Source of the DNA: Sphingosinithalassobacter sp. CS137
GTDB taxonomy: Bacteria > Pseudomonadota > Alphaproteobacteria > Sphingomonadales > Sphingomonadaceae
DNA: 64,000 nucleotides
Reading direction: 5' to 3'
NCBI RefSeq assembly: GCF_014334115.1
Contig: NZ_CP060494.1
Span: 3,006,501 to 3,070,500, forward strand
Positions 27,658-36,000 of the stretch are shown one piece after another; the first letter of the stretch is position 1; the number at the start of each line of letters is the position of its first letter. Under the pieces are notes generated by a model. The model worked only from the letters and a program-made list of their open reading frames with translations. It was not told the origin of the DNA and did no database searches. The translations under genes were made by a program, and so were the position numbers.

Positions 27658-27715
27658 GACTGGCTGACCCTTCTGTGGCGAAAGAGCGGCCTCTCTAGCA
27701 GCGCCGTCGGGCTTG

Positions 27716-29350
27716 TCACGCCACTGCGGATCCTGCCTCGCGGAGCGGCGGCCGGATCTCGCCGGCCACGGCGGAGGCGGCGGGTGCGAAGCCGGATGAA
27801 TGCGCCAGCTGCAGTGCCCCCTCGGCATCGACCGGGCGGCTGTAGAGATAGCCCTGGCCATAGTCGCAACCCAGCGCAGCCAACGGAGCCGCGGTTTCCG
27901 CCGTCTCGATCCCCTCGGCGGTGGTGGGCAGGCCGAGCCCTCTGCACAGCCGGAAAATCGCTCGAACGATCTCGCCGTTTTCGGCCTCGTCGAGGTTTCC
28001 GATGAAGCTGCGGTCGATCTTCACTCGGTCGAAACGCAGCTCGCGCAAATGTTTCAGGCTGGCATAGCCCGTGCCGAAATCGTCCAGGGCGATCTGCACA
28101 CCAGCATTCTTGAGCGACTCGAGAATGGTTTTCGCGGTCGGCAGATCGCCGAACAGCCGGCTCTCGGTGACTTCGATGATCAGCCGCGCCGGTGCGATGC
28201 CCGTGCTGCACAGGTGACGCAGAACACGCTGGGGCAGCCAGCGATCGTTAAGCTGAAGCGGCGATATGTTGAACGAAAGCGTCATGTGCGGCGGCCACCT
28301 GCGGGCAGCGCGACAGGCGCGGTCCAGAAGTGCGAAAGCGAGCTCCTGGATCATGCCGGCTTCCTCCGCGATCGGGATGAAGTCATTCGGGCCGATCAGC
28401 CCGCGCCTGGGGTGCTGCCAGCGGGCGAGGCATTCAAATCCGGCGATGGCACCGGTCTGGAGATCGACGATCGGCTGAAAATAGGGGACGAATTCGCCGC
28501 GATGGATTCCCGCCCGCATGTCGATCTCGAGCTGCGCGCGATCGCGCATCTCGTGATCCAGCTCGGCCTCGAAGTGACACCAGCCGCGTTCGGGAAAGCG
28601 CTTGGCCCGATACCGCGCGAATCCGGCGGAATGAAGCAGCTGTTCGGCCGAGCACGAGTCGCCGGGCGCCGTTCTGATACCGATGCTGGCGCTGATCTCC
28701 GCCATGCCGCCGCGGAGCTGGATCGGCTTTGCGACGGCGGTGCGGATGCGCGCCGCCATCGCTTCCGCAGCCTCGGGGCCGGCGGGATGGGGCAGGATGC
28801 AGGCAAATTCGTCGCCGCTGATCCGTCCGGCGGTCGCGCCGTCCGGGAGCGCCGCCAGCAGTCGCTGCGCCACCGCCTGCAGCACATGATCGCCGCCCTG
28901 ATGGCCGTAGCTGTCGTTGATCGGCTTGAACCGGTCGAGATCGACCAGCAGGACGGAGAGGAGGCCATCATTCGCCTCGTCCTGTGCGCGACGGATCGCC
29001 TCGAGGAGAGCCGTGCGGCTGGCAAGGCCCGTGAGCGTGTCATATTGGATGAGGTCGTCCGCGCGCGCTTCGGCAGCGTTGCGCGAGTGAAGCGCCTGGC
29101 GCAGCAGGCGGCGTTGACGGATCAACAGGACGAAATAGGCGAGGCCCGCGCCCAGCATCGCAGTGAAGAGTTCGTCGAGCTCGAGCTTTTCGTGTTGCTC
29201 GGCGAAGTTGGCGAAGCGTTCGAACACGTCGAAGACCGAGCCGAGGGCGGCCGCCACCATGAACGGCGCGACGAGCAGGATTTCGTCACGATGCCGCTCG
29301 AATTCCTCTGCGAGCCGCCTTCGGATATTTCCGATCCGTTCTTCGCTCAT
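27716..29350 (-). CDS. GGDEF-EAL cyclic-di-GMP protein
   Basis: 544 residues. Two N-terminal hydrophobic segments (LLVAPFMVAAALGSVFDVF, FTAMLGAGLAYFVLLI) place it in the inner membrane. The GGDEF domain has RISGDEF in place of RxGGDEF, so cyclase activity is uncertain. The EAL domain keeps the key elements with a Cys in the signature (FECLARWQHP), plus FNISP, EVTES, LDDFGTG, KIDRSFI and TAEGIET, so phosphodiesterase activity is likely. Lying next to the flagellar island, it could favour motility by lowering c-di-GMP; that is inference. Confidence 0.9.
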   Translation of the reverse strand: MSEERIGNIRRRLAEEFERHRDEILLVAPFMVAAALGSVFDVFERFANFAEQHEKLELDELFTAMLGAGLAYFVLLIRQRRLLRQALHSRNAAEARADDLIQYDTLTGLASRTALLEAIRRAQDEANDGLLSVLLVDLDRFKPINDSYGHQGGDHVLQAVAQRLLAALPDGATAGRISGDEFACILPHPAGPEAAEAMAARIRTAVAKPIQLRGGMAEISASIGIRTAPGDSCSAEQLLHSAGFARYRAKRFPERGWCHFEAELDHEMRDRAQLEIDMRAGIHRGEFVPYFQPIVDLQTGAIAGFECLARWQHPRRGLIGPNDFIPIAEEAGMIQELAFALLDRACRAARRWPPHMTLSFNISPLQLNDRWLPQRVLRHLCSTGIAPARLIIEVTESRLFGDLPTAKTILESLKNAGVQIALDDFGTGYASLKHLRELRFDRVKIDRSFIGNLDEAENGEIVRAIFRLCRGLGLPTTAEGIETAETAAPLAALGCDYGQGYLYSRPVDAEGALQLAHSSGFAPAASAVAGEIRPPLREAGSAVA

Positions 29351-29421
29351 CCAACTCTTCCTTCCCTCCCCACATCTTAGGATGGGCGGAAGTGCGAGTG
29401 AGTTGGGGGATGTGCGGAGGC

Positions 29422-30546
29422 CTATGGAAAGATTGCGCTAACCACTGTTGCCAGGCTCTCGCGATCGCAATCGTCGAGCGATATCTCGAGCTCGGGGTTC
29501 GTGCTGTAGCCGACGACCTGCCCCTCGCGCGTCAGCCCGACCGAAAGCAGGCGCCAGCCGTCGCCGTCGCGCAGCGCCGTGAGCCCGCCGGGTGTCGGAC
29601 TCCGATCCGGATCCAGGATGACGATCGACTGCACCGGCAGCCCCGCGCCAAGCGTCGCGCGCGAAACGCGCAGCGCGAAGGCGCGCGGCCCGACGCCGCT
29701 CGGTGCTTCCACTTCGTCACCCGTGACTGCGTCGGCGATGCGGCCGGCCGGCATCGGTCCGCCACGCACCTGGAGCATGCGGGCAGCCGCAGCGAGCGGC
29801 AACTTTGACGGCGGAACCGCTGCGGCAGGGGCAGGACCGGCCACCGGGCTCTGAAGCTCTTCGGCGAGCGCCTGGACGCGTGCCCGGGTTCGCTCCATGC
29901 GCGCGATGGGATCGACCACGTTGCCGATCGCGGAATCGAGCGCGCCTGCGCGGTGCTGCGCTTCGATCTGCGCGCGCAGTGCCGGCTCGTCGGCGACATC
30001 GAAGATCGCGAAGAGCGCGCGCCGGATCGCGGCGTTCCAGCGCCCGAATGGCTTCACGGCATTCTCGATCCGCGAAAGATTCACGGGCGGAAGCCCATAG
30101 TCCTGGTCGATCGTCGCAATGGTCAGCGCCGGATCGGCCGCACGCCGTGCCCGCAATGCGGCGGCGAGCAGCACGGCGAAGCGCTCCTCGGTCAGATCGG
30201 GCGAATTGCCGTCCCTGAACGGCTCAACCCAAGCATCGAAATCGAACCCGGGTGCGGCAAGATCGATCAGCAGATCGGTCGGCTCCAGTCCTAGCGCGTG
30301 CGCGACTCGGCGAATCTCGTCCGGTCGCGCGAATACTTCACCGCGTTCGATTTTCGAAAGACGGATATAGGGTACATCGGGAATCCGCATCGCGAGCGGC
30401 AGTAACTTGGGATAGCCGAGTCGTTGCCGCAACTCGCGCATGCGGTTCGGAAAGACGATTCCACGGTGCAGGTCGAGCGGTACCGGCCGCTGTCCAGTGC
30501 CGCCGCTCTCACTGCTTGTCCTTCGTTCTCGTCTGACCTTGACCAT
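29422..30546 (-). CDS. XRE-type regulator with S24/LexA-like C-terminal domain
   Basis: 374 residues. A first HTH-like region reads RMRELRQRLGY and YIRLSKIERGEVFARPDEI, typical of Cro/CI proteins. A second, similar helical module (IDQDYGLPPVNLSRIENAV) follows around residue 150. The C-terminal part (AFALRVSRATLGAGLPVQS, SIVILDPDRSPTPGGLTALR) resembles the LexA/CI S24 fold; Ser/Lys catalytic residues are not obvious. It borders the flagellar island and is preceded by an AT-rich 60-base region. A role in flagellar control is possible but unproven. Confidence 0.7.
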   Translation of the reverse strand: MVKVRRERRTSSESGGTGQRPVPLDLHRGIVFPNRMRELRQRLGYPKLLPLAMRIPDVPYIRLSKIERGEVFARPDEIRRVAHALGLEPTDLLIDLAAPGFDFDAWVEPFRDGNSPDLTEERFAVLLAAALRARRAADPALTIATIDQDYGLPPVNLSRIENAVKPFGRWNAAIRRALFAIFDVADEPALRAQIEAQHRAGALDSAIGNVVDPIARMERTRARVQALAEELQSPVAGPAPAAAVPPSKLPLAAAARMLQVRGGPMPAGRIADAVTGDEVEAPSGVGPRAFALRVSRATLGAGLPVQSIVILDPDRSPTPGGLTALRDGDGWRLLSVGLTREGQVVGYSTNPELEISLDDCDRESLATVVSAIFP

Positions 30547-30644
30547 TGCCGCTCCTGCCTCTCTCCGTTTGTGGAGGCTTGGCGGCTAGTCCTGAACCAC
30601 GTTTAGGAATAACACAAGGTAAACAAAACGTTCTTCACGATTTC
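30547..30644 (-). promoter_or_regulatory. AT-rich upstream region of the XRE/S24 regulator gene
   Basis: About 60 bases of clearly lower GC (30600-30650) than the surroundings, with several TTGT and TTAT elements on the minus strand. It probably holds the regulator promoter. No confident -35/-10 pair can be fixed. Confidence 0.35.
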
Positions 30645-31166
30645 TTAATGGAGCGCTTCGAAGCTCCGAGTGCCGGGTCCGGCGAGCAACGCGCAGGGAC
30701 CGGTCGGCTCCATCGGCAGGATCGCCCGGAGCCCCTCGCCGTTAAGCGCATGATGCTGCATCCACCCGGGTGCCGCGGGCGCCGGGCGGGAAGGAGCGAA
30801 CACCACTCCGCGGCCGTCGGTGATAACGCCCAGTTCAGTAGGCGCCGCACCTGCCGGCCAGCGACCCTCCAGCCAGTCGATGAACGCCGACCCGGTGCGC
30901 TGGAGCCTGCCCTCGGCGCTGTCCGCGGGGCAAAATGCGTCCGGCGCTGCAGTGATCTCCATGGCCGGCACGAAAGCGGGGCCCCACCAATGAATGTGGA
31001 GCAGCCCGGGCGTGCGCGTGACGCTGAGAAACATCGCGCTCGGCAGCAGCGGGCGCGCGGCCCCGGCCAGCGCCTCGGCAAGCCGAGTCAGCCGATAATT
31101 CGGCTGGAGCGGCGCGGGGGTTGCGCTCGCCTCCTGCCAATCCTCGAGGGTGCCGTGCACCTTCAC
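30645..31166 (-). CDS. Unknown protein, predicted flagellar regulon member
   Basis: 173 residues from a GTG at 31166. No signal peptide, membrane segment or motif I recognise. Composition is Trp/Pro-rich (LLHIHWWGPAFVPAMEI, FIDWLEGRWPAG). A flagellar-type TATAAT box lies 26 nt upstream of the start, the same box that precedes the hook, filament-cap and motor genes, so it is probably co-expressed with them. First or last gene of the island depending on strand. What it does is unknown. Confidence 0.65.
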   Translation of the reverse strand: MKVHGTLEDWQEASATPAPLQPNYRLTRLAEALAGAARPLLPSAMFLSVTRTPGLLHIHWWGPAFVPAMEITAAPDAFCPADSAEGRLQRTGSAFIDWLEGRWPAGAAPTELGVITDGRGVVFAPSRPAPAAPGWMQHHALNGEGLRAILPMEPTGPCALLAGPGTRSFEALH

Positions 31167-31192
31167 TCTCCCGATCTCGATCCGTCTGCTTC

Positions 31193-31198
31193 ATTATA
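31193..31198 (-). promoter_or_regulatory. Flagellar-type -10 box, gene 30645-31166
   Basis: Minus strand GGATCCTATAATGAAG. TATAAT with CC before and G after; no TTGACA-like element 16-18 nt upstream. Confidence 0.7.
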
Positions 31199-31238
31199 GG
31201 ATCCCGCGCAGGCGCGGACCCGATTTTCGCGGCCGATA

Positions 31239-32270
31239 TCAGTGGCGTGTCTCGGATGCATGAAGGGCGATCCGGCCGGCCGCTTCCACGGTTTCGGTCG
31301 CGGCGGTGGCGAGCGCGGAGGGCTGAACGGCCGTAACGCGTGCGAGGCGGTTGTGCGGCTGACCGGCATCCGGAAGCAGCGGCGCTCTGGTCTCTGCCGG
31401 TGCGGGGGCGGGGCGACGCCGGGCCGGAGCCGCGGCATAGTCCGCCATCACCGCAAAGCGCGGATCGCTGGCTGCCAGCTCGGTGAGCGCCTTGGTCGCG
31501 CGCTTGGTGATCTGGCGCACGCGCTCCTTGGTCACGCCGGTGTCGTTCGAAACATCGTCGAGCGTGCCGGTATCGAACAGACGGCGGGCGATGATCTCAC
31601 GATCGCGCGCCAGCTTGGCGTCGAGCTTTTCCAGTTCCGCGGGATCGATGCCATGGGTGGCGACGCGCAGGCGCGGTCCCTCGGCGACCGGGCGCGGCTC
31701 GGTGCGGCTGCGCGGCCGGCGACGCAGCTGCTGGATGCCGACCTTACGCAGATTCGCGACGTAGACGTCGATGAGCGATTCGACGGCGCCTTCCGCGAGA
31801 TAATCGGAAGCGGCGGATTCGGTGCGGCCCAGGGCATCCTCGTCCTCGATCAGCGCCTCGGGAGACAGTTCCTCGCCATCGGCACCGGTGGCAAGCGCGT
31901 TCAGCGAAACGGTGGTGGCTTCCACCTTCTTCGCCGACGGGCGCTGGTCGGTCATCAGGCGGAAACGCAGGCTCTGCAGTTCGCCGCGGATCTGCCAGTT
32001 CACGAAGGTCGTGAACTGCGCCTTTTCAGGGTCATAGGCCTGGATCGCGCGGTGCGCTGCGATCGCGCAGCACTGCTCGGCATCGTCCCAGTGTGCGGTG
32101 AGGCCATATTGGCGGATGAAGTGGCGGATGCGCGGAGCGATCAGCTTGAGGATCGATGCGAAGGCACGGTCGACATTGGCGCGCTGACGGGCGGTCTGGC
32201 TCCCTTCGGCGGGCGTATTCTCGAGCACTACGGCGACGGCAGCTTCGAGTGCGGCGGTGATCTTCGACAT
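31239..32270 (-). CDS. Sigma-70 family RNA polymerase sigma factor of the flagellar island
   Basis: 343 residues. Region 2 is seen as WDDAEQCCAIAAHRAIQAYD followed by FTTFVNWQIRGELQSLRFRL (-10 recognition helix). Region 4.2 is seen as TLDDVSNDTGVTKERVRQIT and RATKAL. A long acidic/basic linker between them and a Pro/Ala-rich tail after region 4 are unusual. It is not FliA-like in sequence and not a small ECF factor. It sits among flagellar genes and its own upstream region carries the same TATAAT box as the other flagellar units. Inference: a dedicated flagellar sigma factor, perhaps autoregulated. RBS AGGGGA lies seven nt before the ATG. Confidence 0.8.
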   Translation of the reverse strand: MSKITAALEAAVAVVLENTPAEGSQTARQRANVDRAFASILKLIAPRIRHFIRQYGLTAHWDDAEQCCAIAAHRAIQAYDPEKAQFTTFVNWQIRGELQSLRFRLMTDQRPSAKKVEATTVSLNALATGADGEELSPEALIEDEDALGRTESAASDYLAEGAVESLIDVYVANLRKVGIQQLRRRPRSRTEPRPVAEGPRLRVATHGIDPAELEKLDAKLARDREIIARRLFDTGTLDDVSNDTGVTKERVRQITKRATKALTELAASDPRFAVMADYAAAPARRRPAPAPAETRAPLLPDAGQPHNRLARVTAVQPSALATAATETVEAAGRIALHASETRH

Positions 32271-32477
32271 GGACGGTCCCCTGTTTGCGGGCGGCGGAAC
32301 CCCTGCGGACCGCCGTTCACAAGAGGAACCTTGCCTCCGATACTCCTAACAAAATCCTTAACATCCTATATGGGCGATCCCGTATCCAACACACGACAGC
32401 GGATCGGAACGGGTGCCAACCGCAGAAAGCTGGCGAATAACAAGTATTTCCAAGAGCCGGAGGGGTGCTGGTCCTCC

Positions 32478-32483
32478 ATTATA
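32478..32483 (-). promoter_or_regulatory. Flagellar-type -10 box upstream of the sigma-factor gene
   Basis: Minus strand ATTCTCCTATAATGGAG. It lies 40 bp past the muramidase stop and about 200 nt before the sigma-factor ATG, giving a long leader. The ATTCTCCTATAATG core is shared with the fliK box. Confidence 0.7.
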
Positions 32484-32522
32484 GGAGAATCCCGGAGTAG
32501 CGCGGCGCGCGCGCCAAAAAAT

Positions 32523-33578
32523 TCACCCGGCAAAACGATCCGGTTGGATTCGGCGATCGATGTAGGCGAGCAGCCATTCGCGATGCGCCTCGGTCGCATT
32601 GCCCGTGCGAGCGATGCGCTGTTCGGCGGCTGCGCCTCCGATCTGCGCGACGAGCAGAGTGCGGGCGCGGTCGGGGACCAATCCGCCCCGCAGGAAGCGG
32701 CGCGCGTCGCCCAGCCCGAGGTGATGGCTGAGGTACGCCGCCTTCGCCAGCGCTTCCGGATCGGCACGGACGCGCAGCCCGTCGCTTTCCAGCCGATCGA
32801 GATTCAGCCGCGCGAAATCGGCGACCGTGCGTATCGATGCTTCCGGATCGTAGCGCAGCTGCAGCAGCGCCGAGCGCGCCTGCGGCCGAATCCGGCCCTG
32901 TCCGTCGAGCCAGCCGTGCGAAGCGGCGGTTTCGTTGAGCCACGTGCCCGGCGTGCGGGCCATATCCTGCCAGGTGCCGCTCAGAAACTGTCCGAGACCC
33001 GCTGCGCTGGAACGGGGATTGCGCGAGAGCGGATTCCAGCTTCCGTCGGCGCGACGCGCGGCCTCCGCATCGACGATCGCCGCGATCGCTCCGGCGGGGA
33101 CGCCCGTGGCTTCGGCGGCGCGAGCGAGGGCCGGGGCGAATTGGGCATTGCTGCCCAGCGCCAGCAATCCGCCGCGGGCCTCGCCAACGGCATCGGCTGG
33201 TCCGCCCTGCGGAAAGACCGTTCCGGGGACGGTGATCGTCGGCGCGCTTGGCGCAGCCCTCGCCGCGGCGGCAGGCGTCGCTCCCGGCGCGGCGTCGCCA
33301 TGATGGTGGCGGCAGCAGCAGCAATGATGCGGATGGCCGGCGGTCGTCGCCCCGGTGGCCGCAGTGCCAGGCTGGGCCGAGCCGCCGCCCATCATTTCGA
33401 CGAGCGAACCGAGCGGCAGTCCTGGCCGGCCGGCCGGATTGCTGGCGCTGTTTCCCGAATCCGAGTCGCCGAGCGCAGCGCGCCACAGCCGGTTTGAAAG
33501 TTCCGAACGTGCGGTGGCGTAGATCAGTTCGGCGCGGCGCGCAGGCGGCAGCGCGGCGAGTGCTTCGGGGCCGTTCAT
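32523..33578 (-). CDS. Flagellar lytic transglycosylase-like muramidase with His/Cys cluster
   Basis: 351 residues. The C-terminal half is an SLT-type domain: catalytic Glu in AIVDAEAARR, then WNPLSRNPRSSAAGLGQFL and SGTWQDMA. No signal peptide, so export by the flagellar type III system (FlgJ-like) is possible. Around residues 82-93 a striking run HPHHCCCCRHHH looks like a metal-binding cluster. It overlaps fliJ by four bases (ATGA) as the last gene of flbT-fliI-fliJ. Expected job: open peptidoglycan for the rod. Confidence 0.75.
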   Translation of the reverse strand: MNGPEALAALPPARRAELIYATARSELSNRLWRAALGDSDSGNSASNPAGRPGLPLGSLVEMMGGGSAQPGTAATGATTAGHPHHCCCCRHHHGDAAPGATPAAAARAAPSAPTITVPGTVFPQGGPADAVGEARGGLLALGSNAQFAPALARAAEATGVPAGAIAAIVDAEAARRADGSWNPLSRNPRSSAAGLGQFLSGTWQDMARTPGTWLNETAASHGWLDGQGRIRPQARSALLQLRYDPEASIRTVADFARLNLDRLESDGLRVRADPEALAKAAYLSHHLGLGDARRFLRGGLVPDRARTLLVAQIGGAAAEQRIARTGNATEAHREWLLAYIDRRIQPDRFAG

Positions 33579-34000
33579 CGCACATCTCCGGGCCGCAGCC
33601 GATTGCGGACCAGCCGCGCCGCGACGACGTCGTCAAGGCCGGTCTGCTCGGCAGTTGCGGCCGTGCGCTCGCTTTCCGCGCGATAGTTGTCGGCGGCCTG
33701 TTCGATCGCGCGCATCGTTCCATAGAGTTCGGTTGCCTGGGAGCGAAGCTGCGCCAGCCGCGCCTCGGCGTCGCCCGCGTCCCGCAGCAAGCGCGTGCGC
33801 TCGGCCCGCATCCGCGCCGCCCAGGCATCGGTGGGTACCCAGATTTCGTTCGTGCTCGCGCGTTCCCGCCGCGCGGTATCGATATTCTCGCGGTGGCTGC
33901 GTTCCAGGTCGCTGAGCCGCTCCACGGCGACGCTGATCGAAATCCGCAGCGAATCCACTTCGCGCCGTTGCACGCGAAGCGCAGTGTCGAAGGGAGTCAT
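33575..34000 (-). CDS. fliJ: FliJ-like export chaperone
   Basis: 141 residues, almost wholly helical with heptad patterning (LRISISVAVERLSDLERSH, RLLRDAGDAEARLAQLRSQA), as in the coiled-coil FliJ that sits in the FliI ring. Sequence identity to FliJ is low, but the position directly after fliI with a four-base overlap is typical. Cytoplasmic component of the export gate. Confidence 0.72.
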   Translation of the reverse strand: MTPFDTALRVQRREVDSLRISISVAVERLSDLERSHRENIDTARRERASTNEIWVPTDAWAARMRAERTRLLRDAGDAEARLAQLRSQATELYGTMRAIEQAADNYRAESERTAATAEQTGLDDVVAARLVRNRLRPGDVR

Positions 34001-35322
34001 TCCGCTTCCTCCAGGATGGCGGCAAGCGCTGCAAAGCCGTCGGCGGCGCTACCCTGCTCGTTCTTGCCCTGGCCGAGCAGCTTCTCGATTGCCGGGGCGA
34101 GCGCGACCGCCCGATCGACGTCCGGATTGGAGCCGGCCTTATAGGCGCCGAGTCGCACCATTTCCTCCATGTCGCCATAGGTGGCGAGCAGGCGGCGCGC
34201 GGCGACGCGCGTTTCGTTCTGATCCTCGGGGAGACAGTGCGGCAGCGTCCGCGATACGGATTTCAGCAAGTCGATCGCCGGATAGCGGCCGCGCTCGGCA
34301 ATGGCGCGGCGCATCACGACATGCCCGTCGAGAATGCCGCGCACGGCATCCGCGACCGGCTCGTTGTGATCGTCGCCGTCGACGAGGACAGTGAACAATC
34401 CGGTAATGCTGCCTTGACCCGGAAGGCCGGGCCCGGCGCGCTCGAGCAGCCGCGGCAGCTCGGCGAAGACGGTGGGGGTGTAGCCCTTCGTCGCGGGCGG
34501 CTCGCCGCTGGCGAGGCCGATCTCGCGCTGCGCCATGGCGAAGCGCGTGACCGAATCCATCAGGCAGAGCACGTCGAGCCCCTGGTCACGGAAATGCTCG
34601 GCGACGGCGAGCGTGGTCCAGGCCGCCTGGCGGCGCATCAGCGCGGGCTCGTCGGAGGTGGCGACCACGACGACCGAGCGGGCCATGCCTTCGGGCCCAA
34701 GATCGTCCTCGATGAATTCCTGCACTTCGCGGCCGCGCTCGCCGATCAGGCCGATCACGGCGACGTCGCATTGAGTCCAGCGCGCGAGCATCGAGAGCAG
34801 TACCGACTTGCCGACGCCCGAGCCTGCGAACAGGCCGAGGCGTTGCCCACGGCACAATGGCACGAAACAGTCGAGCGCGCGGACGCCGGTTTCAACGCGC
34901 GCGCCGACGCGGGTGCGATGCGCAGCGGCGGGCGGTAGCGATTTGACCGGCTGGGGATCGGCGCCAAGCGGCAGCGGGCCGAGACCATCGACCGGGCGGC
35001 CGAGACCGTCGATCATGCGACCGAGCCATCCGGCGGACGGGCGGATCGAAAGCTGGCCCGCGGAAAGGTCGGCACGCGCGCCCAGGCCCACGCCCTGCGG
35101 ATCGGAGAAGGGAAGGCAGAGCGCGACGTCGCGATCCAGCGCGGTCACTTCGGTTTCGACTTTGCCGGACATCGAAGTGATCGTGACGCGGCTGCCGATC
35201 TGGGCCGCGCCCATCAGCCCTTCGACTTCGATCAGCGCACCGCGCACCGCGACCACGCGGCCGAAGCGGCGATCGGGTTCGAGCGCGCGGATCGCGCGGG
35301 CGGCGCTGGCGAGTGTCTGCAT
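33997..35322 (-). CDS. fliI: Flagellar export ATPase FliI
   Basis: 441 residues, full length. Walker A GLFAGSGVGKSVL, then VIGLIGERGREVQEF, Walker B region LDVLCLMDSVTRFAMAQREI, and the type III ATPase signature GEPPATKGYTPTVFAELP. Energises export of rod, hook and filament subunits. Follows flbT by 12 bp and overlaps fliJ. Confidence 0.96.
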   Translation of the reverse strand: MQTLASAARAIRALEPDRRFGRVVAVRGALIEVEGLMGAAQIGSRVTITSMSGKVETEVTALDRDVALCLPFSDPQGVGLGARADLSAGQLSIRPSAGWLGRMIDGLGRPVDGLGPLPLGADPQPVKSLPPAAAHRTRVGARVETGVRALDCFVPLCRGQRLGLFAGSGVGKSVLLSMLARWTQCDVAVIGLIGERGREVQEFIEDDLGPEGMARSVVVVATSDEPALMRRQAAWTTLAVAEHFRDQGLDVLCLMDSVTRFAMAQREIGLASGEPPATKGYTPTVFAELPRLLERAGPGLPGQGSITGLFTVLVDGDDHNEPVADAVRGILDGHVVMRRAIAERGRYPAIDLLKSVSRTLPHCLPEDQNETRVAARRLLATYGDMEEMVRLGAYKAGSNPDVDRAVALAPAIEKLLGQGKNEQGSAADGFAALAAILEEAE

Positions 35323-35334
35323 CGCTGCCTCGCC

Positions 35335-35727
35335 TCAGGCTGCCTGCGGTTCGGCTGCAGCGCCTTCGAGCGCGATCAGTTCGCGCGCGGCGGCAAGTGC
35401 GCGATAATGATTGCCGCCTGCGATTTCGCTGGCGAAACGGACGCAGGTTTCCCGCGCGCCGGGTGCAGTCACGCTCGCCAGCACGTCGGCGAGCAGGGCT
35501 ACCACGGCATCCTGGTGGCCTGCGCGGCCTTCCTCGTCGATATAGGCGAGCATGGCCGCAAAATAGAGCTGGCGAGCGGGCGTGGTCGCATCCTCAGGAC
35601 GCATGACTTCGCGGCCGCGCAGGATGGCGACATGGTTCTCGATGACGATCTGGGTCTTGCCGACCGAGCGCAGCACGGCGCCGTTGACGACTGCCTTCTC
35701 GCCGTCGCGCAGCGTGATCCGGAGCAT
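35335..35727 (-). CDS. flbT: Flagellin mRNA regulator FlbT
   Basis: 130 residues from ATG 35727, with AGAAAGG upstream. Signatures: MLRITLRDGEKAVVNGAVL, IVIENHVAILRGREVM, and the ATTPARQLYFAAMLAYID core. In Caulobacter FlbT binds the flagellin mRNA leader and limits its stability until the hook is finished. The usual partner FlaF is not seen here. First gene of flbT-fliI-fliJ-muramidase, with a flagellar-type box 30 nt before the start. The longer frame to 35799 would start upstream of that box. Confidence 0.93.
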   Translation of the reverse strand: MLRITLRDGEKAVVNGAVLRSVGKTQIVIENHVAILRGREVMRPEDATTPARQLYFAAMLAYIDEEGRAGHQDAVVALLADVLASVTAPGARETCVRFASEIAGGNHYRALAAARELIALEGAAAEPQAA

Positions 35728-35757
35728 GAGCGTGCCTTTCTGAAGCGTTTCGCAGGC

Positions 35758-35763
35758 ATTATA
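35758..35763 (-). promoter_or_regulatory. Flagellar-type -10 box, flbT operon
   Basis: Minus strand TTCCTATAATGCCTGCGAA, the same sequence as the flgE box facing the other way. A palindrome lies 31 nt upstream. Confidence 0.75.
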
Positions 35764-35794
35764 GGAAGAAAGCGCTCCGGGCGGGGCAGGGGGC

Positions 35795-35807
35795 GGCAAA
35801 TTCTGCC
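35795..35807. promoter_or_regulatory. Palindrome GGCA-N5-TGCC between flbT and flgE
   Basis: GGCAAATTCTGCC, an ftr-like inverted repeat, 31 bp upstream of the flbT box and 146 bp from the flgE box. Candidate FlbD binding site. Confidence 0.5.
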
Positions 35808-35953
35808 TAGCGCGGCGGCCGAGGCGTGCGCCGCCGCTGCTGCGGCCGGTTTTTTCGACCAGTGAGCCACTCGGGCCCAGGCCTTCAGAGGAGCGCGGGA
35901 AGCGCGGCGAACTGATTCTTTCGCGCCTGCGACCGCCTTCGCCACTCTCTTCC

Positions 35954-35959
35954 TATAAT
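35954..35959 (+). promoter_or_regulatory. Flagellar-type -10 box, flgE operon
   Basis: TTCCTATAATGCCTGCGAA on the plus strand. Transcription should start near 35966, which rules out the TTG at 35974 as an efficient start and leaves TTG 36001. Confidence 0.75.
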
Positions 35960-36000
35960 GCCTGCGAAGGGCCTTGCGCCTGCATCCGGGAGACACTGAG

